DNA of 11,200 nucleotides from an uncultured Eubacteriales bacterium (GTDB taxonomy: Bacteria > Bacillota > Clostridia > Christensenellales > Aristaeellaceae). The DNA is taken from positions 1 through 11,200 of the forward strand of contig URJB01000060.1 of NCBI GenBank assembly GCA_900548145.1, read 5' to 3'. Each line of letters begins with the position of its first letter. Positions within the stretch are counted from its first letter, which is position 1. The notes under the pieces are model-generated. The model did not search any database. It was given only the letters and a program-made list of their open reading frames with translations, and was not told the origin of the DNA. Shown one piece after another: positions 1 to 5,688 of the stretch. The translations under genes and the position numbers were made by a program.

Positions 1-154
1 CCGAAGGCCGACTAGCGCCAGAAATGGCTGAAAGCCATGAAGCGCGTAGCCAAGCACAAGCGTAGCGCAGGGCTTGGCCGCAGACATGCGGCGGGGTGGG
101 CCGCAAAGCGCTGTTCGCGGGCGATGGCAGCCAATCAGGGTTTTTCGACAGTCT
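1..154. other. Hairpin-rich segment without a convincing gene
   Basis: No convincing reading frame crosses this stretch. Several short stems are visible: ATGGCT/AGCCAT (24-29 with 33-38, loop GAA), GCCAAGC/GCTTGGC (49-55 with 72-78), GCCGC/GCGGC (77-81 with 88-92, an alternative that overlaps the previous stem), and CCGC/GCGG (101-104 with 117-120). A highly basic 39-codon frame (37-156) has no ribosome binding site and is probably spurious. The segment runs directly into the terminator at 155-184. It could therefore be the 3' end of a structured RNA, the 3' untranslated part of an upstream plus-strand gene, or an intergenic repeat. It shows no match I recognise to RNase P RNA, tmRNA, SRP RNA, rRNA or tRNA. 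Confidence 0.3.
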
Positions 155-184
155 AAAAGAAGCGTCTTCGGACGCTTCTTTTTT
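155..184 (+). terminator. Rho-independent terminator with UUCG loop
   Basis: The arms AAAAGAAGCGTC (155-166) and GACGCTTCTTTT (171-182) pair perfectly over 12 bp around a TTCG tetraloop, and a run of six T ends at 184. It should end a plus-strand transcript that enters from before the window, and it isolates the next promoter. Confidence 0.85.
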
Positions 185-221
185 GCATTTTCGTATTTTT
201 GTAAAGGTCAGTGAAAGAGCC

Positions 222-250
222 TTGCCAGAAATCCGGGAATCCGATATAAT
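222..250 (+). promoter_or_regulatory. Sigma-A promoter for the Cys-rich repeat protein
   Basis: TTGCCA (222-227) and a consensus TATAAT (245-250) are separated by exactly 17 bp. Transcription would begin near 257, giving a leader of about 130 nt before the start codon at 385. A CGGGGTA/TACCCCG inverted repeat (251-257 with 322-328) spans the start site. Its left arm would be mostly untranscribed, so it is either chance or an operator. Confidence 0.7.
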
Positions 251-283
251 CGGGGTATCTTAGCCGCCCAGATTTTGGAACCC

Positions 284-388
284 ATGAAGAACGATGACAG
301 ACTGCCAGCCCAAACTCGCTTTACCCCGTACAACGATCCCCTATCTGAAAACGAACCAACTCGACCGACAGGGAGGAAACAAGGATGA
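284..388 (+). CDS. Possible 34-residue leader ORF overlapping the next start
   Basis: ATG at 284 opens a 34-codon frame rich in charged residues, Thr and Pro, with no signal peptide or motif. Its TGA (386-388) overlaps the ATG at 385 as ATGA, the arrangement typical of translational coupling. It lies within the transcript predicted from the promoter at 222-250. Only a weak GGAA (277-280) precedes it, and the downstream gene has its own strong GGGAGG (371-376), so the ORF may be fortuitous. Confidence 0.25.
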   Translation: MKNDDRLPAQTRFTPYNDPLSENEPTRPTGRKQG

Positions 389-1674
389 AGCAACTGCACA
401 CCGGCTCGGAAGCCCGCCTTTTTTCAGCAATTAGAATCCCCCAAAAATTTTGGTTTGCGCTTGGACTGGCGCTGTTAATGACCCTTTTATGCAGCACAGC
501 GCTGGCGTGCCGCAATCCCAACGGCGAATGCACTGGGAAAGCTTATACTTACCGTTATACAGACGATCAATGGCACCAAGCCGAATGTCAGAGCTGTGGC
601 TTCACCTATTTTGCCTATCATGAAATCGTTCAATCGGCAACCTGCCAGCAGCCGGCGAAATGCGGCAAATGTAATTCTTCCTTCGGTGGATTGGGTACCC
701 ATTTGCTGCGAAGCTATCCGGCCCGTGAGGTCACCTGTATAGACAAAGGCTGGGATGCCTATAACAAATGCGCCTACTGTGACTATTCCACAAAGCCCTA
801 TCGGGAAATGAACGCACTGGGACATGATTTTGTCGAATATGAGGGACAGGCCCCCACCTGCACAGAGGAGGGCTGGCACCCCTATAAGGTCTGTACTCGC
901 GGCGATCTCAACACCTATTGGCCGATCGCGCCGCTGAACCACGATCTGGTTCAGCATGAGGGGCTGGACGCTACCTGCATCGACGCGGGCTGGAACGCCT
1001 ATGAGAACTGCACCCGCTGCGACTACACCACCTTTTCGGAGGCTCCGGCGCTGGGTCACGAATATGTATCCCAGACCTTCGCGCCGACCTGCACCGCCGA
1101 CGGCTATACGGTTTCCACCTGCGCCCGCTGCAGCGAAAGCTTCACCGTGAACGAAGGGGAAAAGTTGGGCCACTGGTTCGGCGAATGGCAGCCCGATGGA
1201 AACCGTCACCGGGCAGACTGTCTGCGCTCCGGCTGCGGCTATACGAGCCATACCGATTGCAACCTCATGGACTGCCGGCTTCCGGACAAAGAAGCGACGG
1301 TTGTCTTCCAGCTCTGCCCCGTGTGCGGCAAGAGAAGTAGCGGAGCGCAGCTGGCGCTTGTGGAAAACAGCTCTGTCGCCGTCATGACCGATCGCCTGCC
1401 TGCCGGGGAAGCGGTGGTACGCATGGGCGAAGGGACGGACGATACTTTGCTGCTAAGCGTCGCGTTTGAAACGGCGGGCCGTCTGTCTCAGGCAAATGGG
1501 CAGATGAAGGTCACGCTGCCTGCCGAGTCTTTCCAAAACTACGGCTTTGCACTGCTGAATGCCGAAGGCGCGGAAACTCCGCTGCCTGTGCAGGAGAAAA
1601 ACGGCCAGATCTCCTTCCTGCTGGACTTCACCGAGCCGGTCTGTCTGCTCCGTCTGACTGAAAAAGCGGCTTGA
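385..1674 (+). CDS. Secreted Cys/His-rich repeat protein
   Basis: 429 residues. Function unknown. A rather long N-region and hydrophobic stretch (about 22-41) end in ALA before Cys42, suggesting signal peptidase I cleavage. The Cys is not in a canonical lipobox. Residues 110-265 hold four repeats of 38-41 residues built as C-x10-CxxC followed about 12 residues later by LGH: Cys118/129/132-His147, Cys159/170-His186, Cys198/209/212-His225 and Cys236/246/249-His263. Related Cys pairs occur at 68/71, 93/96, 279/284 and 311/314. Three Cys plus one His per unit suggest a small metal-binding or disulfide fold, as seen in repeat-bearing surface proteins of Clostridia. The third repeat has lost its last Cys (Gly173) and reads LNH instead of LGH. 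Residues 320-429 form a separate, Cys-poor, probably beta-rich domain. No LPXTG or C-terminal anchor is seen. The start at 385 is supported by GGGAGG (371-376) 8 nt upstream. The first third uses more A/T-ending codons than the rest and than its neighbours. Confidence 0.8.
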   Translation: MKQLHTGSEARLFSAIRIPQKFWFALGLALLMTLLCSTALACRNPNGECTGKAYTYRYTDDQWHQAECQSCGFTYFAYHEIVQSATCQQPAKCGKCNSSFGGLGTHLLRSYPAREVTCIDKGWDAYNKCAYCDYSTKPYREMNALGHDFVEYEGQAPTCTEEGWHPYKVCTRGDLNTYWPIAPLNHDLVQHEGLDATCIDAGWNAYENCTRCDYTTFSEAPALGHEYVSQTFAPTCTADGYTVSTCARCSESFTVNEGEKLGHWFGEWQPDGNRHRADCLRSGCGYTSHTDCNLMDCRLPDKEATVVFQLCPVCGKRSSGAQLALVENSSVAVMTDRLPAGEAVVRMGEGTDDTLLLSVAFETAGRLSQANGQMKVTLPAESFQNYGFALLNAEGAETPLPVQEKNGQISFLLDFTEPVCLLRLTEKAA

Positions 1675-1703
1675 CCTCGCGTCTTTTATGGCCTTCCACA
1701 TGA

Positions 1704-1776
1704 AAAAGAGCTTTGATCTCCGCTTTGGGCGGCAGTGCCTTTCTGCCTGACCTACGATGGTTTTCAAAGCTCTTTT
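1704..1776. terminator. Inverted repeat between convergent genes, likely bidirectional terminator
   Basis: AAAAGAGCTTTGA (1704-1716) and TCAAAGCTCTTTT (1764-1776) are perfect 13-bp inverted repeats with A/T ends, so either strand ends in a short U run. The 47-nt interior can fold further (GGCAG 1731-1735 with CTGCC 1743-1747). It sits between the stop of the repeat protein (1674) and the stop of dapL (1794), which converge. The long loop makes it less typical than the other terminators in the window. Confidence 0.6.
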
Positions 1777-1793
1777 GGATTATATGATTGTTT

Positions 1794-3008
1794 TTATCCC
1801 TTGATAATGCGCTCCACGGCTTCCTGCGTCTTTTCCAGCGTATTGAAGGCCGTCAGACGGAAGTACCCTTCGCCGCAGGGGCCGAAGCCCGCGCCGGGCG
1901 TGCCGACCACATGGTAGCGGTTCAGCAGCAGGTCGAAGAAATCCCAGCTGGCCATGCCGTCGGGGGTCTTCATCCAGATATAGGGCGCGTCCACGCCGCC
2001 GAACACGGTGTAGCCCGCCTTTTCCAGCCCTTCCCGGATCACCTGCGCGTTGCGCAGATAATAGCGGATGCTGTCCATGCACTGGGCCCAGCCGTCTCTG
2101 GAATAAACCGCCTCGGCGGCCCGCTGGATGGGATAGCTGACCCCGTTGAACTTGCTGCCCATGCGGCGCTTCCACATGGCGTTCAGCTCCACGGGCTGGC
2201 CCTGAGCGCCCATGCCCTTCACCCCATGGGGAATGACCATGAAGCCGCACCGGGTGCCGGTGAAGCCGGCGGTTTTGGAGTAGCTGCAGCACTCGATGGC
2301 TACATCCTTCGCGCCCTCCACCTCGTAAATGCTCCGAGGCGCGCCGCTGGTGATAAAGGCCTTGTAGGCCGCGTCATACACGATGATGGCTCCGTTGGCC
2401 TTCGCATACTCCACGAAGGGCTTCAGCTGCGCTTTGGTCAGCACCGTGCCCGTGGGATTGTTGGGGTAGCAGAGGTAGATCACATCCACCGGACGGTCGG
2501 GCAGGGGCGGCACAAAGCCGTTCTCCGCCGTGCAGGGCAGATAGCACAGCCGGTCCCAGCGGTCGTGAACGTAGGCTCCTGCTCGGCCCGCCATGGCGTT
2601 GGAATCCACATACACGGGGTAAACCGGGTCAGTGACGGCCACCACCGCGTCGTCGGAGAAAAGCTCCTGCACATTGGACACGTCGCACTTGGCGCCGTCG
2701 GAGACGAACACCTCGTCCGCCTGAATGCCCAGCCCCTTGTAGTCGTTGTCCAGAATGGCCTGAATCAGAAAATCATAGCCGTAGTCCGGGCCGTAGCCCC
2801 GAAAGGTCTCGGCCCGGCCCATTTCCCGGGCGGCCTTTTCCATGGCCTCCACCACGGCGGGAGCCAGCGGACGGGTCACGTCGCCGATGCCCAGCCGGAT
2901 CAGCTCCGCGTCGGGATGCTCCTGTCCGTATTCCTTCACCCGGCGGGCGATCTCCGCAAAGAGATAGCTGCCGGGGAGCTTTTCATAATGGGGATTCACC
3001 TTCAGCAT
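1794..3008 (-). CDS. dapL: LL-diaminopimelate aminotransferase
   Basis: 404 residues, close to the usual DapL length. It is a PLP-dependent fold-type I aminotransferase that converts tetrahydrodipicolinate and glutamate directly to LL-2,6-diaminopimelate, bypassing the acylated intermediates of the DapD/DapC/DapE route. Visible signatures are the DapL-like N-terminus (NPHYEKLPGSYLF), GIGDVT (41-46), GYGPDYGYDF (71-80), SDGAKCDVSN (103-112), YPNNPTG (181-187), YDAAY (211-215) and the PLP lysine Lys245 in SYSKTAGFTGTRCGF, with Arg253 as the conserved phosphate-contacting Arg. The start at 3008 has AAGGAGG (3018-3024) with a 9-nt spacer. It follows dapF by 55 bp with no terminator between, so the two are probably co-transcribed and catalyse consecutive steps. 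Assignment to DapL rather than a generic AspC-type enzyme rests on the N-terminal signature and the dapF neighbour. Confidence 0.96.
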   Translation of the reverse strand: MLKVNPHYEKLPGSYLFAEIARRVKEYGQEHPDAELIRLGIGDVTRPLAPAVVEAMEKAAREMGRAETFRGYGPDYGYDFLIQAILDNDYKGLGIQADEVFVSDGAKCDVSNVQELFSDDAVVAVTDPVYPVYVDSNAMAGRAGAYVHDRWDRLCYLPCTAENGFVPPLPDRPVDVIYLCYPNNPTGTVLTKAQLKPFVEYAKANGAIIVYDAAYKAFITSGAPRSIYEVEGAKDVAIECCSYSKTAGFTGTRCGFMVIPHGVKGMGAQGQPVELNAMWKRRMGSKFNGVSYPIQRAAEAVYSRDGWAQCMDSIRYYLRNAQVIREGLEKAGYTVFGGVDAPYIWMKTPDGMASWDFFDLLLNRYHVVGTPGAGFGPCGEGYFRLTAFNTLEKTQEAVERIIKG

Positions 3009-3063
3009 GATTTGGTTCCTCCTTGTTGTTCATCTGTCTTGCGCGAAGGGTCTGTCTTGGGGT

Positions 3064-3900
3064 TCAGTCCTGCAGCCACTGGCCATCATACACGAACGTG
3101 GCGGGGCCGGTCATATAGACGTGGCCGTCCTGCTCGTTCCACTCCAGATTCAGCTTGCCGCCGGGCAGGGCGATCTCCGCATGGCGTTCCGTCAGCCCAT
3201 TCAGTACGCAGGCCACCATCACCGCGCTGGCTCCCGTGCCGCAGGCCAGCGTCTCGCCGGTGCCCCGCTCCCAGACCCTCATCTTCACATGGGTGGGGTC
3301 GATCACCTGCACAAACTCGATATTGGCCTTCCGGGGAAAGACGGGGTCGCATTCCAGCACCGGGCCGTCCGTGGTCACGGGGGCCGCGTCGGGGTCGTCC
3401 ACAAAGGTGACGGCGTGGGGGTTGCCCATGCTGACAAAGGTGCAGGGGTATTCATGGCCGTTGGCGGTCAGCACATGGCCGATGACGGGTTCTCCGTCCG
3501 CCGTTGTAGGGATCTTCCGACCGTTCAGTTCCGGCAGGCCCATATCCACCCGCACGCTGACCGTCTCGCCGTTTTCCACATTCAGGTGCAGTCGCTTCAC
3601 TCCCGCGCCCGTTTCGATGGTCAGGTCGGTCTTGTCCGTTAGACCGCGGTCGTGGCAATACTTGGCCACGCAGCGGATACCGTTGCCGCACATCTCGCTT
3701 TCGCTGCCGTCGTTATTGAACATCTGCATCCGAAAATCCGCCTTGTCGCTGGGCAGGATCAGGATCAGTCCGTCGGAGCCGCAACCGAAATGAGGGCGGC
3801 TCATCCGCACGCTCAGGGCTGCCGGGTCGGCAATGGTTTCCTCCAGACCGTTGATATAAATATAGTCGTTTCCAATGCCTTCCATTTTGGTAAAGCGCAT
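3064..3900 (-). CDS. dapF: Diaminopimelate epimerase
   Basis: 278 residues, normal for the family. This cytosolic, cofactor-independent enzyme interconverts LL- and meso-diaminopimelate, the precursor of lysine and of peptidoglycan cross-links. Both halves of the active site are intact: Cys71 in SEMCGNGIRC and Cys220 in TLACGTGASA, with Asn11 (GIGNDY), Asn62 (FNNDGSE), Asn160 (MGNPHAV) and the ERGTGET segment (211-217). The start at 3900 has AAGGGAGGG (3906-3914) 5 nt upstream and lies just below a candidate promoter. It is the first gene of a dapF-dapL pair. No lysine riboswitch is visible: the space between the promoter and the start is too short for one. Confidence 0.97.
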   Translation of the reverse strand: MRFTKMEGIGNDYIYINGLEETIADPAALSVRMSRPHFGCGSDGLILILPSDKADFRMQMFNNDGSESEMCGNGIRCVAKYCHDRGLTDKTDLTIETGAGVKRLHLNVENGETVSVRVDMGLPELNGRKIPTTADGEPVIGHVLTANGHEYPCTFVSMGNPHAVTFVDDPDAAPVTTDGPVLECDPVFPRKANIEFVQVIDPTHVKMRVWERGTGETLACGTGASAVMVACVLNGLTERHAEIALPGGKLNLEWNEQDGHVYMTGPATFVYDGQWLQD

Positions 3901-3923
3901 ACCATCCCTCCCTTATCCTGGCT

Positions 3924-3952
3924 AGTATAGCATACAGACGGCGGATTATCCA
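3924..3952 (-). promoter_or_regulatory. Candidate promoter for dapF-dapL
   Basis: On the minus strand, TATACT (3929-3924), preceded by TG one base upstream (extended -10), lies 17 bp downstream of TGGATA (3952-3947), which matches TTGACA at four of six positions. Transcription would start near 3917, leaving a very short leader that contains the ribosome binding site at 3906-3914. Confidence 0.55.
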
Positions 3953-4043
3953 GAATTTACCCTGTTTTTCCCCTGCGGCGGGTGCGTTCAGCGCCGAAAA
4001 GGAAGGTTTTACACTCCATTTGCCGGTTTTCAGCCCAAAACAC

Positions 4044-4072
4044 ATGACAAACGCTTCCGAATGTTGTATGAT
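4044..4072 (+). promoter_or_regulatory. Promoter for the exported acidic protein
   Basis: ATGACA (4044-4049) and TATGAT (4067-4072) each match consensus at five of six positions and are separated by 17 bp, predicting a start near 4079. The in-frame ATG at 4061 lies between the two hexamers, upstream of the predicted RNA start. This excludes it as the start codon and supports ATG at 4127. Confidence 0.6.
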
Positions 4073-4081
4073 GAAGATGGT

Positions 4082-4099
4082 TTCGAAGAACCGTTCGAA
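4082..4099. repeat. TTCGAA inverted/direct repeat in the 5' leader
   Basis: Two copies of the self-complementary TTCGAA (4082-4087 and 4094-4099) are separated by 6 nt, immediately after the predicted transcription start and 11 nt before the ribosome binding site. They can form a small hairpin or a two-site operator. No known regulator is implied. Confidence 0.35.
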
Positions 4100-4126
4100 G
4101 CGGTCATTGAAAGGAGAAAACCAACG

Positions 4127-5614
4127 ATGAAACAAAACAAACTGCTGGCAGTCCTTCTGGCTCTGCTGCTGTGCGCCATGCTGCCCCTGAGCGCCATGGC
4201 CGCTACCGAGTACAGCTTTCAGCTGATCCCTGGCGACGATATGGCGTCTGTGGACGCGATCAAAGATCTGTTCGACGTTCTGACCGTGCGCTTTCTGAAG
4301 GGCGAAGGCAGCGGAATGCTGACGCTGAGCCTGTCCGGCGAGGACGTTTTCAGCGCCGCCACGCGCATGACCGGCGACGGCCTGTATCTGGACAGCGCCA
4401 TTCTGGGCGACAAACCCGTCTATGCCTCCGCCGAGGACATCGGTCAGGTGCTGACCCAGCTGGCGACTGCCGACGAAAGCGCGGACGAAGAAATTGTCAG
4501 CCAGATCAAGCCCATGATCGCCCAGCTTTTCAGCCAGGCCGGTATGATGAACGAGCTGAAGGGGACGGCGCTGGCCGATCCCTCCGTCAACCTGCCCGAC
4601 GAGACGTTCAACAGCGAAGAAATGCGCGCTCAGATCAAGGAAGCCTTTGCCGACGACGAAGCGATGGCGGATTATGTACTGGGCATTCTGGACCGGGCGG
4701 AGATCACCGAGGGCAGCTTTACCAGCGAAGCTCACGACCCTGCCACCCAGAGCATCAAGATCACCCTGACCAAGGACGACGTGGCCACGCTGCAGAGCAG
4801 CACCACCGTTCAGAAAATGCTGACCGACTCCGGCTCCATGACCGAGGAAGAAGCCGCTGCCGAGCTGAAAAAGGCCATGGACAACATGGAAAAGATGGAC
4901 GTGGTCATGACCATGTATGCCGACGACAGTCATCTGGTGGCCCTGGAAATGACCATGGATTCCGCCATGACCGTGACGGATGATGACGGCGAAGCCGAAA
5001 GGGAAAGCGTCCAAATGACCGCCACGTATAACCGCCTGACCGTTGACGGTACCGTCAACCACAGCGCCACCATGCTGCTGGGCGAGGATGGCGAGACCGA
5101 AGCCGATCTGGCTTTCGTACTCACCGCCAAGGACGGCTCCTATACGCTGGACGGCGCTATGAACGAAGTGGACGATGGCAAGGAAAAGCCCATCCTGACC
5201 GTCAAGGGCGTGCTGAACAGTGCGGACAGCAAAGCCGACGGCTGGCTGGCCATGCTGGCGGACGAAAACCAGATCACCTTCACCTATAGCGGCAGCACCG
5301 AGGGCGATCAGACCGAGCGGCTTGTCTCCCTGTACGCCCGGGAGAACGCCGTGGCCATTACGGAGCTGGCCGCTTCCGAGCGCCCGCTGTTCTCGCTGCG
5401 GGTGACCACCTCCGAAAACGCGGATGACAACGCCCTGAAGGCCATCGAATCCGCCACCGCGGAAAACGCCGTGCAGCCCCTGCAGATGAGCGATGATGAA
5501 CTGACCGAGTATCTTACCTCCATCAGCACCAACGCCACGCAGGTGCTCTACACCGTGCTGAGCAAGCTGCCCTCCAGCGTGATCGAACTGCTGACCGCTA
5601 CGAACGGGAACTGA
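4127..5614 (+). CDS. Exported acidic protein of unknown function
   Basis: 495 residues from ATG 4127, which has AAGGAG (4111-4116) 10 nt upstream and a promoter that rules out the upstream in-frame ATG at 4061. Residues 1-25 are a clear signal peptide: Lys-rich start, a Leu/Ala hydrophobic core, and AMA before Ala26. There is no lipobox, sortase motif or later membrane segment, so the protein is probably released or loosely wall-associated. The mature chain has no Cys and a single Trp, and is rich in Asp/Glu. Alternating hydrophobic/polar stretches (for example near 265-345 and 365-420) suggest extended beta sheet, with probable helices around 135-185 and 240-265 and near the C-terminus. I do not recognise the family. 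A terminator follows at once, and the membrane protein downstream may be partly co-expressed by read-through. Confidence 0.82.
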   Translation: MKQNKLLAVLLALLLCAMLPLSAMAATEYSFQLIPGDDMASVDAIKDLFDVLTVRFLKGEGSGMLTLSLSGEDVFSAATRMTGDGLYLDSAILGDKPVYASAEDIGQVLTQLATADESADEEIVSQIKPMIAQLFSQAGMMNELKGTALADPSVNLPDETFNSEEMRAQIKEAFADDEAMADYVLGILDRAEITEGSFTSEAHDPATQSIKITLTKDDVATLQSSTTVQKMLTDSGSMTEEEAAAELKKAMDNMEKMDVVMTMYADDSHLVALEMTMDSAMTVTDDDGEAERESVQMTATYNRLTVDGTVNHSATMLLGEDGETEADLAFVLTAKDGSYTLDGAMNEVDDGKEKPILTVKGVLNSADSKADGWLAMLADENQITFTYSGSTEGDQTERLVSLYARENAVAITELAASERPLFSLRVTTSENADDNALKAIESATAENAVQPLQMSDDELTEYLTSISTNATQVLYTVLSKLPSSVIELLTATNGN

Positions 5615-5629
5615 GGCCCTATTCTCTGG

Positions 5630-5658
5630 GGGACTGCGCGGCTGCGCAGTCCCTTTTT
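5630..5658 (+). terminator. Rho-independent terminator, possibly an intra-operon attenuator
   Basis: GGGACTGCGC (5630-5639) pairs perfectly with GCGCAGTCCC (5644-5653) around GGCT, followed by TTTTT (5654-5658). It lies 15 nt after the preceding stop and 30 nt before the next start, with no recognisable promoter in between. Expression of the downstream gene would then need read-through or a promoter inside the upstream gene. Confidence 0.85.
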
Positions 5659-5688
5659 CCTATCTCACCCAGAAGGGAACGGAATGCA

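Noticed and set aside
37..156. A 39-residue basic small protein before the first terminator
   Set aside because: It has no ribosome binding site, overlaps several hairpins, and its stop runs into the terminator stem. The Arg/Lys richness fits random GC-rich DNA.
898..906. RGD tripeptide as a genuine integrin-binding motif
   Set aside because: RGD arises by chance, and here it replaces a repeat Cys. An unrelated RGD also occurs in the membrane protein at residues 212-214. There is no evidence for adhesion.
1788..3410. A 540-codon plus-strand open frame opposite dapL
   Set aside because: It is an in-register shadow of dapL that runs on into dapF. Its composition is not protein-like and dapL motifs are unambiguous.
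4061..4126. A 22-codon N-terminal extension of the exported acidic protein
   Set aside because: It overlaps the predicted -10 element, would precede the transcription start, and would bury the signal peptide.
3713..5062. A 449-codon minus-strand frame crossing dapF, the divergent promoter region and the exported-protein gene
   Set aside because: It crosses both promoters and is antisense to a gene with a good signal peptide. Only its end overlaps dapF, in a wrong frame.
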